Origin: Flaccisagitta enflata
Lineage: Eukaryota > Chaetognatha > Sagittoidea > Aphragmophora
Reading direction: 5' to 3'
Assembly (NCBI GenBank): GCA_965153355.1
Contig: OZ231127.1
Location: 42,594,001 to 42,658,000 of the forward strand
DNA length: 64,000 nt
Numbering within the stretch: the stretch's first letter is position 1; each line of letters begins with the position of its first letter. Of the stretch, positions 25,920 through 39,014 are shown in pieces. Below the pieces are notes generated by a model. That model was not told where the DNA came from and did not search any database. It saw only the letters and a list, made by a program, of their open reading frames with translations. The position numbers and the translations under genes were made by a program.

Positions 25920-26310
25920 CATTTCCTAAGTAGTTCAGGCGGAATTCCGTTACTCGCGGTTCGGTTAGAGCGGTGTTCGACTGTAAACTGCTAAACTGTG
26001 ACAGAGCCGAAAATATATGTTGCCCTTTCAATGGATCACGAGTTTGCTTTTCATTTTAGTCGCGGACTTTCTCGACTCAATGATAGACTTAATCCCGCCG
26101 TCAGCACATCCGTCGGCGATGCTCACGTCGAAAATTGTTAAAACGCGCATATACGCCCTTGCCCGCGTTAATAATAAGTTTTAAAAAAAATAATTTCCAA
26201 ATCGTCTCGTAATTATCGAATATCAATTTTTGCGTATAGTGCATTGATGCTACTCAGCAACGTTTATTGATGCTTCTCAGCGATATCCTGTTTTACAAAA
26301 TTGCGTTTTG

Positions 26311-26815
<505 letters not shown>

Positions 26816-26819
26816 CAGA

Positions 26820-27570
26820 ATGACGGACAAAAAGGCATACAGACTTAGACAAAGACTTTATATCAAGAACGATGAAGAACAATGTAGGATTAAAAAAAAA
26901 TCATTTTCGCATTTTGCCGATGGTAAATCGGGGGAAGTTTTCATGAAAAAAAACCAACAAAATCGGTCATGCTAATGAGTAGGATTGGTCATCTGTACCC
27001 ATTTGGCTAAAAGTTCAAAATCTAAGATTAGCAACACCTTGTTGTTCAGCAAGCAATGTGTTTGCTGGCTGAGAGGTTTTGATTGAGATTCCTCTCAGAA
27101 CTATGGGGAACTTGATCAGGTGAAAGCATTTGTCTACATTTTACTCATAACCATACGTTTGTATCTATTGCCAGTTCATAAGTGTCAAAGTTATCACAAG
27201 ATGTTCTCTTGAAGGATAATTAAATCAATCATGTTGTTGCGTTCTTTGCCATTCTAATTGTTCTAAAAGTTTTGAACCATTGGAACCGCTGCCTGAAAAT
27301 GGAATAGGCGTAAAGAATTTTAGTCGTCAACTTCATCGCATCTTCGCGGGACACCCTTTCTCTCTCCTCTTCCAACACCCCCCAAAAAAACAAGGCCGCA
27401 TACACGACGCCCCACAATCGCGAACGGCCAGACAAGGGCAGTAATGTAGAAACCGCTCTTGATACAGTTTTGTCTCATGCCGATCGAGCAACTTGATGTG
27501 GCAATCACCGTGATCCGCTGGACAGTCCAACTAACCGATGGACTGACCCCCTTATAGATCAGCGTTAATT
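26820..27570. other. Intergenic, nothing recognised
   Basis: No exon, RNA gene or repeat boundary identified. Confidence 0.5.
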
Positions 27571-27574
27571 TATC

Positions 27575-27732
27575 AACAAGGCCGGATACACGGCCACCAG
27601 TTGAGGACGGGTGGGCAGGGGCGGAAATGCGCGTTTTCCCACTTTTCGACTCGATGGTTACGGACGGACCGACCAACCGACGGACGGACAAAGCCTCTTA
27701 TAGTTATAGAGTTGCGTGTCCGCAACTAAAAA
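27575..27732 (+). mobile_element. R-family element, near complete
   Basis: It starts ACAAGGCCGGATACACGGCC. The subterminal stem word is GTTGAGGAC, followed by GGGTGGGCAGGGGC. GACGGACC and CCGACGGACGG runs precede GTTGCGTGTCCGCAAC, which folds into a hairpin, and then TAAAAAG. Confidence 0.85.
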
Positions 27733-28483
27733 GATTTTTTACCCTCGCCAACTCGGTTCCTTTGTTTACTCATTTGTTTACTTGGACGATGCGCAGAGGC
27801 GACAAAAATGTTTTCGCGACCACCGGTCATGCCGAAATCTGAAAAGGGTAAGAGTGAGGGGGGAGTTAGGTGGAGGTGGGGGGAGAATAGAGCGGCGAGG
27901 AGGGGGTCTAGACTCTAGAAAGAGGCTAAAGGGGATTTCAAGTGTTTAGGTATATACATATACGAGAGCGAAAAAGGATAAGAGGGGTCCAAAATTGCTC
28001 AGTTTGACTTATTGGCTATTGCCCCGTTATTCTTAATAACTTTATGAAGATAAATCAAATAAATCTAAGAGTAGTAACGAATTATGCAATCCGAAGAAAA
28101 GTAATGCATAGAATCGCGATATGCTGTGGTTTCAACATGGCGGAAAAATAACTATATAACTCGAAGTGGCTTGAACTCATTTCTTGGCGGTTGTTCAAAG
28201 GTAGTGTGCTGAGAACTTGTGGTCTTCGAAGCGTCATTCACACTGAATTGTCAGTTAACACCTTTTACGACTTCGGAAAAAGTCTCAAGCACGCCCTCAC
28301 CAACTCGATTGCTTCCACCTCGTCGTTTGATCCTGTCCCGCTACCTGGACGATGAGTGGTTTGTCTGTCCTTGTCCATCTTTGTCTGTTTGTTTGAAATT
28401 TCAGCCAAAAATGGCCTTTCATGGGGGTTATTCCTGTTCAACTCAACATTGTCCATTTCTGTCCAACCAACCAACAACATACA

Positions 28484-28592
28484 TCAATAAGCGGCTTTGT
28501 CCGTCGGTCTGTCGGTCTGTTGGTTGGGCTGTAGCGCATTCGTTCGACGATCCACAAGTTGCACATATTGGCCTACTTGGCCTTGTTATTTT
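28484..28592 (+). mobile_element. R-family element (R2 type), 5' hairpin decayed
   Basis: It contains GCGGCTTTGTCCGTCGGTCTG, TTCGTTCGACGATCCACAAG and TTGCAC, then TTGGCCTACTTGGCCTTGTT. The open frame of about 200 codons that spans it (28219-28833) mixes repeat and flank and is not a credible gene. Confidence 0.75.
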
Positions 28593-28599
28593 CTTTGCG

Positions 28600-29530
28600 C
28601 GTGTGACGCATGAGCGCGGAGGAAGTTACAAAGTAGCGTGGCGGTTGCGTGATGGCGCGAGAGATAATTTAGTTTTCTTCGTTTTGCATTTTATTTTTTT
28701 TTTCGGTTTTTCATTCGTGGTTAGTCCGTTCTGCAGTCAGTCACGGAGTCCTTTTATTGGTGTTTTTTTTGCTCCTGGTCCATCATTTAATCCATTTGTG
28801 GGATACAAATGGATTCATCTATCGTCAGATTGAGCCTGACGACTGCATTTTCTTTACAATACAATAATATATAATATCAAGTTACAATATAATACCAATA
28901 CAATACAATACCTTCAAAAATTGTATATTGATGATTAATAGTCTTTGTCTTTAGATATTATAAATGTTTAGGCTACTATTTAGTACTGATTGAGAACATG
29001 ATAAGACTGCAGAATGAAAAAACACTCAATGATACCACATGATCTAACAACTGACGTTGCAACTTCCTTCATCTTAACTTCCTGCACCACCTCGCTCATC
29101 TCCCCCTTTAATTATATCCTGGCACCTACCTACTTTGATCTGAGCTTGCTGCATGAGGACTTTGCATCCCACTTAACTAGCTCTGACCCATGAACTTTAA
29201 TCACCTGTATCATAATCATGATCTCTTATCTTGAACTCCTGAACCCACTCGTTGAAACTCAATCTCATTTAACTCCTTTAGAACCTTAAGATCCTGACTT
29301 TGCTCACCCACCTTCTATAGCTCCCTATGTAACTTAACTTACACTTTTAACCTTTAATATATAATAGTGTAAATCGGACTCCATGGCTTTCCCCTGTGCT
29401 CGCCTGAGTCCTACAGAAACAAAAGGCTATCATCTTTGCCTCTGAAAATCTCAATCCCATTCTAGATGATTGCTATGTGATTCAATTATAAACAAATGGA
29501 TTATATAGATTTTATACTTATCTTGGATGT
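28600..29530. other. Intergenic; short (AATAC)n-like tract
   Basis: A degenerate ACAATA/AATACC tract lies at 28855-28915. Nothing else is recognised. Confidence 0.5.
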
Positions 29531-29650
29531 GCTTTGAAATAATAAAAACGTCTTTGCTTCTTTTTGTTTCCCTCTCTGTCTCTCTTTCTGTCTGTCTCTA
29601 TTCTCTTCTTATTGCTATTTTGGGGTTCCATTCATTTGTTCATTTTCTAT

Positions 29651-29654
<4 letters not shown>

Positions 29655-29706
<52 letters not shown>
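29655..29706. repeat. (CT)n microsatellite
   Basis: About 25 CT units followed by TGTATTTTCTCTT words. Confidence 0.95.
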
Positions 29707-29712
<6 letters not shown>

Positions 29713-29808
29713 TCTCTTTCTCTGTATTTTCTCTCTCTCTGTATTTTCTCATTTTTTGTTCTTCAGTGTGACTTTTTATCTTTCTACATTTTTTCATCAG
29801 CCACTTTG

Positions 29809-30020
29809 TTTTTAGTCGCGTGCTATGTGACTCTACACCCCCCTTTGTTGGTCCGTCAGTCTGTTGGTCCATCCATCAGTCCGTCCGTTGGTAGCATATT
29901 ACTTTTTTAAAGTTTTTGTGGTTTTTTGGCCTCACTGTTGCTGCCCAAATGAACTGGTAACTTCAATTACAGCCCCTGCCCACCCACACGCGATTGGGGT
30001 AACCGTGCATCTGGCCTTGT
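29809..30020 (-). mobile_element. R-family element, near complete, minus strand
   Basis: It begins on plus with TTTTTAGTCGCGTGCTATGT, where AGTCGCGTG folds with a GTGACT word. Near the far end is CCCACACGCGATTG, which contains the same stem word inverted. It ends CTGGCCTTGTTTTT. Confidence 0.8.
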
Positions 30021-30084
30021 TTTTTTTACCTTATTACTTTTTTACTATTTTTAGAAATATATTGTTATGAATTGTATTGTATTG

Positions 30085-30152
30085 GGAAATTTACAATACA
30101 TATGATAAGTGTTGGGTAAACCCAATACTTATGAATATTGTAAACCCAAAAC
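30085..30152. repeat. Imperfect palindrome
   Basis: ATAAGTGTTGGG at about 30102 and CCCAATACTTAT at about 30120 form a hairpin with a TAAA loop. Flanking AATACAT / GAATATT and TGTATTGGG / CCCAATGCG words extend the pairing. Confidence 0.6.
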
Positions 30153-30663
30153 AATACCCAATGCGTATCGCCCGGCCTGACGTCAGTACAACTATGAAAC
30201 GTTTACTGGATTCACCCAATTATATACCGTATTTCCCAGGGACAGGGTGCTTTTTGAAGTTGCTATTTTGCTTTGATTTTGCTATTTTCTACTTAGCGCC
30301 CTCCTTCAACACTAAAATTTAGAGAGTATTTGATAGTTCAGTGCAGTAAACCATAGAAAAAGAGCAAACTACGGCAATTATGCTATTTCTACATTTCTAA
30401 ATTATCTCTGCTCGCATTTTTTTTTTCATAGAGAGGGGGGCGCTAATTAGAGGGCGGCGATAGAAGCATGAAACATTATGTTTCTTCGAGGACGTTTTAA
30501 TCATTTGTCATCTTCTTTTCCTGTCATTCTCAGATGATGACAAACGCTTCAGATTGGAGTTGTGGGTCCATACCCAGTCCATTTTTCTTGGCCGAGTTTC
30601 ACAACTTTTGCTTAATTTGGAATCAGAGCCAATCGTTGCAGGATGGTCTCAGTGATTGCGGGT

Positions 30664-30950
30664 ATGACAACCAGCCGACAAGTCGACAAGTCGACAAGTC
30701 GACAAGCCTATAAGCCGACAAGCCAATAACCCAAAAAGCCAATAAGCTGATAAGCCCATAAACTAAAAAGCCAATAGGCCAATAATCCAACCAGCTGACA
30801 TGCAAACATGACCATAAACCGACAAGCTGACAAGCCAACCAGACCACAAGCCAATAACCCGACAAGCTGACAAGCCAAGAAGCTGAGAAGCCAAGATGCT
30901 GAGCAATCAAGATGCCAAAACGCCAAAAAGCCAAAAAGCCAAGAGTGAAG
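30664..30950. repeat. Degenerate 8-10-bp minisatellite (AAGCCGACA-like)
   Basis: Words of the type ACAAGTCG, AAGCCAATA and AGCTGACA repeat throughout. Confidence 0.9.
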
Positions 30951-31045
30951 CTAAAATTCTTTTATTTGCTTAATTAAGGGCGATCTGTGGCGATCTGTGG
31001 CGAAGCTAAAATTCTTTTATTTGCTTAATTAAGGGCGATCTGTGG
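30951..31045. repeat. Direct duplication of about 45-55 bp
   Basis: GAAGCTAAAATTCTTTTATT and the following TTGCTTAATTAAGGGCGATC occur twice, at about 30953 and 31001. Confidence 0.9.
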
Positions 31046-31644
31046 ACGTTGCCGGGCCTCCCGACAAGGGCTACAGAGCGTCCTTAAGCAAGCATTAGGT
31101 ACACGGAGCTGTGGATGCGAACGGAGAACACGGTTGACGCCAGATTTGGTAAAACTCTCGTGACATGAACAGTTTGGTTCTAATAAGAAGTAAAAAAAAC
31201 TCAGATACTCTTCCAAGCGCTTTAGACTGAACCAAGAACAGAAAACAAAACTGGCTGAGAAGAAAAAAAAACTCAGACCACGGCTTCTTATCTACGGAGC
31301 GGATCAGACGAAGACGTGCGATTAAAAACCTAAAAATTGAAGAAAATATGTGAAAACACTGCTCGTGCGTGATAAGGGGGGCGGGGGCGGATTGACGTCT
31401 ACAGTGCCATGGACTTCGATCTACATTCCGTCGCTACGCTTCTATGAAAAAAGATAAGTTTTCTCTTTCCTTTTTTCCACTAACTCAAGTATCTTTTGTG
31501 ACTTGCGAGTACATGTAAATGTAATGTTCCGTTCCTAACTCTTCATTCCTCCAAGTACAGGTTCCTTTTGGGCAATTATAATATTAATGTTTCTTTCATA
31601 CAGGTCAAGTTCTCCAGGCTTAGTGTGATCCCATTATTTTGATC

Positions 31645-31725
31645 AGGTACAATGGCTACGTATCATTAACTCTAATTTCTTTTAGGTACAATGGCTACGT
31701 ATCATTAACTCTAATTTCTTTTTCC
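31645..31725. repeat. Direct duplication of about 40 bp
   Basis: AGGTACAATGGCTACGTATC with the following CATTAACTCTAATTTCTTTT is present twice back to back. Confidence 0.95.
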
Positions 31726-32009
31726 CTTAGCCCAATTCATGTCTACGTCATTGACTCCTTTTTTAAGTTTTTTCCTCAGACAGGTAAACGTCTCTGTACA
31801 AGAAAAGAAATTGACACATGTTCTCCTCCTTTTCTGATTGACATCCTCAGATTTGACGGTCCCACGCTCCACGAGTAGGCCACGGCGAACCCAACTCTCA
31901 ACAGTTTCGTCAGTTTCATCATCCATCCCTCACCGCCGCCGACTTAGTGCGCAGTCCGACCATAGAAAATGGGTCTACACGCTCTTGGCTGATGCTTCGA
32001 AACGTAACA

Positions 32010-32240
32010 TGAACTCAACTCAACGCAAGGCAATGCAACGCAACACAATGCAACGTAATGCAACGCAACACGACGCAACGCAGCACAATGCAACAACGCA
32101 ACGTAAAGCGACGCAACGCAATGCGACGCAACGCGACGCGACGCAACACGACGCAACACGACGCAACGCAGCGCAATGCAACAACGCAACGTAAAGCAAC
32201 GCAACGCGACGCAACGCAACGCAACGCTACGCAACAGCCT
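32010..32240. repeat. Degenerate pentanucleotide minisatellite (CAACG)n
   Basis: ACGCAACGCAAC words with variants (CACGACGCAA, CAATGCAACAA) fill the interval. It also holds two roughly 90-bp higher-order copies, each containing CAATGCAACAACGCAACGTA. Several frames stay open as a result. Confidence 0.9.
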
Positions 32241-32955
32241 CCTTTCTGTGCCTCGCCGCTCCACGATACTTTGCCTCGCTGTCGTACGACCAGACATTCT
32301 CTGTGCCTCACAGCTTCATGATGTTAATATGTTGCTTCGTCGTCGATCAAGCTTCACAACGCGCCCCTTCCTCAATTCAAATCGTCATATCAGTGTTACG
32401 TACTCGGCTTTAGCGTGTTTCTCCCCCTCCATAATGGGTTCCTAAACCATGGATGCCACATTCGTCACTCAGGTCAAACAATCTCGCCATCTTATCATTA
32501 TTACTTAGCTGATTTACTCACTTAGGTCTTAAGGACCAAAATATCCATGGTGGAAACATTTTATGGTACAAACTGTGTGTTCTTTTCTATTATCTTGCAT
32601 AGTGAAGCGTTATGATAATCGCGGCCTTGTTCTATCTTTTTTGTAGCATTTTTAAAATGTAGAACAGGAAATGATTCGAGCTATGAAAGAAATAAATATA
32701 AAATAAGTAAAAGTGTAAAAAAAAAAGAATATTTGGAACAAATTGGTAACCTAGATATTATAATGCAATGAATAAAATAAGAATTAATCAATTCCAACCA
32801 TTAAACTAAGTACAAAGGAAAAAAAATAGAAAACATTTACAAATAATAACTACCAGGCACTACTAGTCAGATCCCCCCCTCCGCCCCCTTCTCTTCTCTT
32901 TGTGTTACATTGATCGTTACTTTGTCACTCGTCTGTCCCCTCCGGCTAGCTGTGA
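32241..32955. other. 5' flank of the LINE, nothing recognised
   Basis: AT-rich DNA. It may include the 5' untranslated part of the retrotransposon, but no boundary is visible. Confidence 0.4.
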
Positions 32956-35096
32956 ATGTCTGAAAATGAGCTTACTTGCTCTGATGTTCTTGCTGATGAA
33001 CGTAAAAATCTTTGTAACCTTTACCCTAGCAGTGAGAATGATGACATTGATGATGTTGATGTTGACGACCATGTCATACTTAAGGACAGTCTCTACTACA
33101 CTGAATCTGAATTCACTAAGTTTTGTGAGCTGAAAAACTTTAAAAATGGAGAAAATCTTACGATAATCTCACTAAACATAGCAAACATTCTTTCAAAATT
33201 GAGATCCTTTAAGACCTTCATCAACAACATTACTACCACTGAAAACCAACCTGACATCATAATAGTGGTAGAAACACACATAACAAACTCAACTAACGCA
33301 GGTTACACAGATACTGAGCTACAAAACATACTTCCTGGATATCGTCTGTTTCACAACGGTCGAACCACTAGCAAAGGAGGTGGTGTTGGAATATTTGTAA
33401 CTCAAACATTAGCTAACAAGGCAGCTATATGCACTGAAATAAGTAGTCAGGTCAGCTACAGTGAGGGCCACTTTGAGAACTTAGTAGTTAGAATTCGAGA
33501 AATTGTCCCAACCAATAATACAGTAACTAAAAAGGACCTAGTCATCGCCGCAGTTTATAGACAGCCAAATAGTAACAACTTTGAAGCATTTAGTCAAGAG
33601 TTAGCAAAACTTCTTAAGGCCTTAGATAAAAGAAAAAATGAGCCTATCATCGCAGGAGACTTTAATCTGGACCTTCTTAATTATGAGAGGCACCTCCCAA
33701 CTGCTAACTACCTGGACCTGATCACAGAACACAGATTCCTTCCTAAAATAGTCAGACCAACAAGGATAAAAAAGCAGAGTGCCACACTCATTGATCATAT
33801 CCTCCTAAAAGATAATTCTCTGGATCTTGGATGCGGAATTATAGATACAGAAATAGCTGGTAATCATGGTTACACAGATCATTTCCCAACTTTCATTGTT
33901 CTAAAAACCAAAACTGAGAAAAAGAATAAAAAAGAAACCTTCACAAAAAGCTTTTTCACTCAAGCCGGGCACATTAGAAGAAAAGAGGGACTCCTAGCAG
34001 AGGACTGGACCGAAGTATATAGTACAGACGACCCAAACAAAATATTTGACCTCATTGAATCAAAATATGCCAAACATTACCATCAGAACAAAACCATAAA
34101 ACATTTTAAAAGCGGCTCAAACAGAATCAAGCGTGAACCATGGATGAACAATGACATTTTAGCAGACATGAGAAAACGAGATCGACTTTCCAAAATGAAA
34201 GACAGAAGAGACGAATACAAAAAATTACGAAATACAATTGTTGCTAAAACTAGAAAGGCAGAAAGAGAATACCTTCAAAAACAGATAAGAGATAGTACAG
34301 GTAATATAAAGAAGCATTGGAAAGTGATAAAAAGAATAACCAACAAAGCTAACAACAAAGAAGAAATAACCACAGGCTTTTACCACCTTGGCAACCTAGT
34401 GACAGATAACCAAGAAACAGCAGAAATCCTAAACCAACACTTTGCCAATATAGGTAAGGAAACAAATGAAGGTGTAGGGAAGTCAAAACATGAAGCTAGT
34501 CACTATGTCAGGAACCACACCCAGGAAAATCAGAACTCTTTACTGTTTTATGATGTTACGGAAGATGAAGTAATCGAGGCCTGCAAGAAATTTAAACCAA
34601 AAACTAGTTCAGATGCCACAGGGTTTCAGCAAAACATAGTCTTACAAGACATAGAAATAATGGCACCTATTATGGCACACTTGATAAATTGCTCCCAAAA
34701 AAAGGGTATTTTCCCGGAAAATGCCAAGATAGCCAAAGTTATCCCAACATATAAAAATAAGGGTTGCAAGCAACAGTATGAAAATTATCGTCCCATCTCT
34801 CTGCTCCCCATTTTCTCAAAAATAATAGAACGTTTGATCTATAATAAGCTAACGGAATTCCTGGTGCGGTACAACATCATATCTAAATCACAATTTGGAT
34901 TCCAATCTGGGCACAATACTACTCATGCAACTATCGATTTCATCAGTTCTATTGAAAATGCAATTGAAGAAAATGAACATGCCGTTGGCATATTTTGCGA
35001 CTTGTCTAAAGCCTTTGATACCCTAAATCACAACATTCTTCTCATGAAATTAAATCACTATGGAATAAGGGGCACCGCTGGTCAATGGTTTAGATC
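32956..35096 (+). CDS. Non-LTR retrotransposon endonuclease / reverse transcriptase (LINE ORF2), truncated by gap
   Basis: This 714-codon frame runs without a stop to the N gap. The N-terminal 65 residues are acidic. An APE-type endonuclease follows (about 70-320): SLNIANILSKL, IIIVVETHI with the catalytic Glu, AAVYRQPN, IIAGDFNLDLL with the GDFN motif, TLIDHILL and GYTDHFPTFIVL. A Lys/Arg-rich linker leads to the reverse transcriptase (from about 560): ENYRPISLLPIFSKIIERL, SQFGFQSGHNTTHATIDF and GIFCDLSKAFDTLNHNILL, which supplies the first catalytic Asp. The YxDD box is past the gap and not seen. Motif style fits the CR1/Jockey group. Such a protein nicks target DNA and reverse-transcribes its own RNA at the nick. 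The start is the first Met after the upstream stop; no ORF1 is seen. Confidence 0.95.
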
Positions 35097-35106
35097 NNNN
35101 NNNNNN
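35097..35106. other. Assembly gap (10 N)
   Basis: Ten unknown bases interrupt the reverse transcriptase frame. The sequence after it does not resume a reverse transcriptase frame, so the true gap may be larger or the join may be wrong. Confidence 0.99.
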
Positions 35107-36350
35107 TAGAAGATAAAGCAGGCCAACAATTTCAAGTTATAGCTTTTTTGTCTAGCAAGTGCTATGCAAGTTGCTCATAGAATTTTGATGATGACGTGGA
35201 AGCGATAACATGATGCGGGCCATGGTGCTTTATCTTGTAGTATCTGGGCTGACTAGTATATGCTGAGTTTGCTGTGTTTGTTGTTGAGTTTGAATTGCTG
35301 TTATTGTTGTTTAACGTAGGTCTTCCCCTCTGATTTCCCGTCCGCCTAAGAGTTGAAGAATAACGTGAACGGCCCCACTAAATAATGATGCTGCGTGGTA
35401 GGCGGTGGGAGAAATCTAGGAGAGGGGAATATAGATACAGATGACATACTTGAAGGCAAGACCGAGTGGATGTCTCCACTTATTCAATTCAATCAACTTT
35501 GGGCTTTTATCAACGTCCACTCAAATGAACCCAACACGCACATTGATAAGATACATAAAGCCTTTATTAGCATGTTAACAAGTTCAAGCAAAGCAACGGC
35601 GATCCAGGGTTCACATCTCACATTCAAATATGCTTTTTTTCAAAGATTCAACAGACAAATCTATTCATATGGTTTCTCCGTTTGTTTCAAGAGCAATCAA
35701 GGTAGGAAGTTTATAGCTACCCGGGAGGAACGGGTTAAGCCAGGATTTTGCGGCAATGACCAGGGTCGAAGCCAAATTTTGTAGCCATAGCCTTTTGGAT
35801 CAGATACTGTCTTTGTTTAATGTAAGTATTATTTATTTGCAATTTTTTTCTCAAATCCGGTGGCTATGAATGCTAGATGTTTTAAAGACGCCTTTACTGT
35901 AAACATTCAAATGGAAATAAACTTTCCTGAATCGTTTGGAAGTTTGGTGTAAAGGGCACCAACCAATTTTTGTGTTGCCGTCGTTGTTTCCTGACCGTGT
36001 GGCCCTTGATGACAATCCTGATGGTTAATGGGAAAGAAAAAAGAAAGTTTGGAATACAGGGAAAAAATTTACGACAGTAATTAATATAACGAAACAAAAC
36101 AATTAGAATGCATTTGGCTAACGTGCGGGAAGTGGGACAGCAGCAGGACTAGGGGAAGGGGAACTAAACAAGACGGGAAGTGGACCAAGGGACAAGGACA
36201 CTGCACATTCCTAAAACAACCAGAGACAAAGGGGAAAGTTAATTGTCAAGGACAAACAGGATTGACAGTGGCAAGGGTCAGTGTAGACAAAGAAATTCTA
36301 CGGAAGCTGTTATGCTGTGAGTAAAAAATGCAAATTAAGAAATGTGTTAG
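35107..36350. other. Nothing convincing; one unrecognised 129-codon frame
   Basis: The frame at 35395-35784 (+) is not low-complexity but shows no motif or splice partner, and I would not call it a gene. Confidence 0.4.
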
Positions 36351-36357
36351 TTGAATA

Positions 36358-36893
36358 TTACGCCTGGTGAAATCTCCTATCAACACAGAGGGGATTGGTA
36401 CATATGCACTTCTCAGAGTAAGTCTGGAGAAAGGTACTTTTAATTTGTTTCCTAAAATGTTTTGTGGAGTCTATTCCTTTATGCTCTTTGGGAATTACAT
36501 ACCAAAAAGTGGGTGCAGCAGTCTGAAAAGATGTTTTATTGTGTGAGCGGGAGTGTGCAGGTAATCTTACAATGTCTGGATGCGACACAGACGATCGTAG
36601 GCCACGTTGACTAAGGTTAGTGTTAAGGTTCTGCTGATAACTAAATACATCTGGACTAACTCCTTTTATCATATTATACATCATAGTGAGATATTGGAAT
36701 TGCTGTTGGTCTTTAACTTTTAGTAATTCTTGGTTATTCATTCTTGGCTCAGTGTGTGCAAGCCAATTAGATTTTTCAATAATTCTCACAGCTTTTTTCT
36801 GGATACTAGTAATTCTTTTTAGGTTCTTGGCACTTGTTGCTCCCTAAGCCTCTAAACCATAAGAAAAGTGTGAGAAAATGAGTGAGTTGTGAC
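36358..36893 (-). pseudogene. LINE C-terminal fragment, inverted
   Basis: The minus-strand frame from 36789 to 36358 reads IIEKSNWLAHTEPRM, LLKVKDQQQFQYLTMMYNM, and then APTFWYVIPKEHKGIDSTK. This is the conserved tail found after the reverse transcriptase in CR1/Jockey-type elements (compare the usual 'P.LWN.LP..I' pattern). Reading upstream in the same frame to about 36893 adds YGLEA, one stop codon, then GATSAKNLKRITSIQKKAV, so the copy is disabled. It faces the LINE at 32956 and may come from the same family. Confidence 0.8.
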
Positions 36894-37117
36894 AATACTT
36901 AACATGTGCGGCTTTAGGTTCTCATACTCGGGCTGTGCTCCAAGAATACAAATGATAAAAGGAATAAAGCACAGATAAAAACAAAGACATAGACTCAAAG
37001 AGACTTCTTCAAACTTTGGAAACTTCCATTGGATAAAATTTGTACAAGCGTCACTCAGTATTTCAATAGAAATAAACGATGTCTTTGAAATATCAAAAAC
37101 TATGCTTGTGCACAGTA

Positions 37118-37475
37118 GGGTTCATGGAATAACAGCCTAAACTGGAGTAAGGTCTTAATTTCATTTGATAAATTTGATATTTGAAATATAAGTTGTTCAA
37201 TTGATGCTTGTGTCCTTGAGTTTTTTGGTTGCTATGGAAACCAAAATTATTTTTTTGAACATTTATAACTGCTAGAATATCAATATTTTGACAAATATAA
37301 TCAGGGAACATTGCTCAGAATTAAATTTGCTATAACTTTCCCACAGTATGTTCTGTAAGAATATTCCTTGTTTGGCCGTTGCTAGGGAGAATCATTTATT
37401 GGTTGCTATGTGTGATGCTCCCTAGCAACGGCCAAACGAGCAATATTCTTTCAGAACATACTGTACTAGAGCATT
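37118..37475. mobile_element. Foldback element, partial, related to 11001-11562
   Basis: It shares GGGAACATTGCT, TATGTTCTGTAAGAATATT and GGCCGTTGCTAGGG with the element at 11001. The right arm starts CCCTAGCAACGGCCAAACGA and stops after about 70 bp at CAGAACATACTGTA. Confidence 0.75.
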
Positions 37476-37861
37476 TAAAGTTACTTAGTGAAGCTAAAAT
37501 AATAATTTTTATTTCTTGTGAAAGATATCTTGAAGGTTGAAGAGCACAAAACAATAAAAGATAACTAATCATTTCGGTTTCCTTTAAAATGAAAAAAATT
37601 CTGTCTCTGAAAAAATGTTGATGATGCAGTTTAAACACTGTAAACTGTTGTTTAAGGGATCCAAAGTTTTCTGCAATGCTTGACCTACTTGACTGTGATA
37701 TTCACACAAGACTCTTTGACAAAATCCGCGAACAAATGGACGCTGTACCTATCCAGAGATTGTACCAGCTCGGGTGAATCAGTTAAATCACATGAGAGCT
37801 AGACTTTCATTCATGATTTTGTTGAGATTTCAGGCAATAACCAACTGAATCCCAACACCAT

Positions 37862-38130
37862 ACAGTGGAGTTCGTGGAATAACAGCCTAAACTGGAGGAA
37901 GGTATTTAGGTATTTAGGTATTCAGGTATTTAGATATTAATTTTATTTGACAGACCTGATAATTGAAATATATGTTGTTCAATTGATGCTTGTGTCTCTG
38001 ATTTTTTTGGATGCCATGGAAATCAAATTTTTTTTTTGAACAATCATAACTGCTAAAATATCAATGTTTTAACAAATGTAATAAGGGAACATTGCTTAAA
38101 ATTGAATTTGCTACAACTTTCCTACAGGTT
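37862..38130. mobile_element. Foldback element, single arm
   Basis: It repeats the left arm of the 37118 copy (GGAATAACAGCCTAAACTGG, TTCAATTGATGCTTGTGTC, AAGGGAACATTGCTTAAAAT) and ends at CTACAACTTTCCTACAG. It includes a local TATTTAGG tandem at 37905-37935. Confidence 0.75.
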
Positions 38131-38271
38131 TGTTTTGATTAAGAATATGAGTTTTTCTGAAATGATCAATGGTTATTACAGATGAGTTACCGAATATGAA
38201 CGCATATATCATAAAATAGGGAGCCAACCGGGCAAAGAAACTATCTCGCCCATCAAGTTGGATACTAATTG

Positions 38272-38418
38272 AACAAGGCCGGATACACGGCAAGACAGTC
38301 GCGGACGGTTGGGCAGGGGCCGTAATGCAAAAACCTCTCGAAATTCAAAAAAGTTCGTAACCTACCGACCTACCGACCGACACGGCAAGGCGTAGAGTCG
38401 CGTATCCGCGACTAAAAA
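38272..38418 (+). mobile_element. R-family element, complete
   Basis: It starts ACAAGGCCGGATACACGGCA. The subterminal word is GTCGCGGAC. It ends in hairpin GTCGCGTATCCGCGAC followed by TAAAAAC, and all three stem words agree. The body holds CTACCGACCTACCGACCGAC. Confidence 0.9.
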
Positions 38419-38687
38419 CAATTGTTTGAAGACGTAAATGGGTCAAACTTTATCGTCAAAGACGACTGTTCAGTTCACCGATCCTTTGTATACGCGTTCA
38501 AACCTGTTGGTATCATTCAACAGATTTGTCCAGAGAAGTAAAAATGGTTTAGAGTCGAAAATTTTTCATGCGGCGCGCCAAAAATTGATTCGGTTTTGGA
38601 TGATTTGCAGTTACATATTTTGTGCCATATCACTTTGATCGGATCCATTTCGCGCTTGTTTTGTGTATTTTCAAAGCTTGTAGAAAA

Positions 38688-38762
38688 AAAGGACAAAATG
38701 GACAAAAAGGACAAACTGGACAAAATGGACAAAAAGGACAAACAGTACAAAATAGACTCACG
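38688..38762. repeat. Minisatellite (GGACAAAATGGACAAAAA)n
   Basis: Nine-base words GGACAAAAT / GGACAAAAA / GGACAAACT alternate for about 75 bp. Confidence 0.9.
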
Positions 38763-39014
38763 GGACAAACAGGAGGCGTCAGTCCCGTGCAATAGAATAA
38801 AAAACGGAATTGTGTGTAACAGCACTTTCAGATGCTTCAACTAATGGATTTTTTTGTTTAAGCGCCAAATTAAGGAAGGAACACATTTTCTTTGCTGCAT
38901 AATCGACTTTTTAATTGTGAAAAAATTTTTCTTCTTGTTCAAATGTTATATTGTTTTATGATTTCTTTACAGTATGTTTATTCTCAAATGAAGCAAAGGA
39001 TGATGGCATACACT

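Noticed and set aside
28219-28833. 204-codon frame
   Set aside because: It runs straight through an R-family repeat and unrelated flanks, and its composition changes at the repeat edges.
35395-35784. 129-codon frame after the LINE
   Set aside because: No motif, no splice partner and no link to a reverse transcriptase tail. Kept only as a note.
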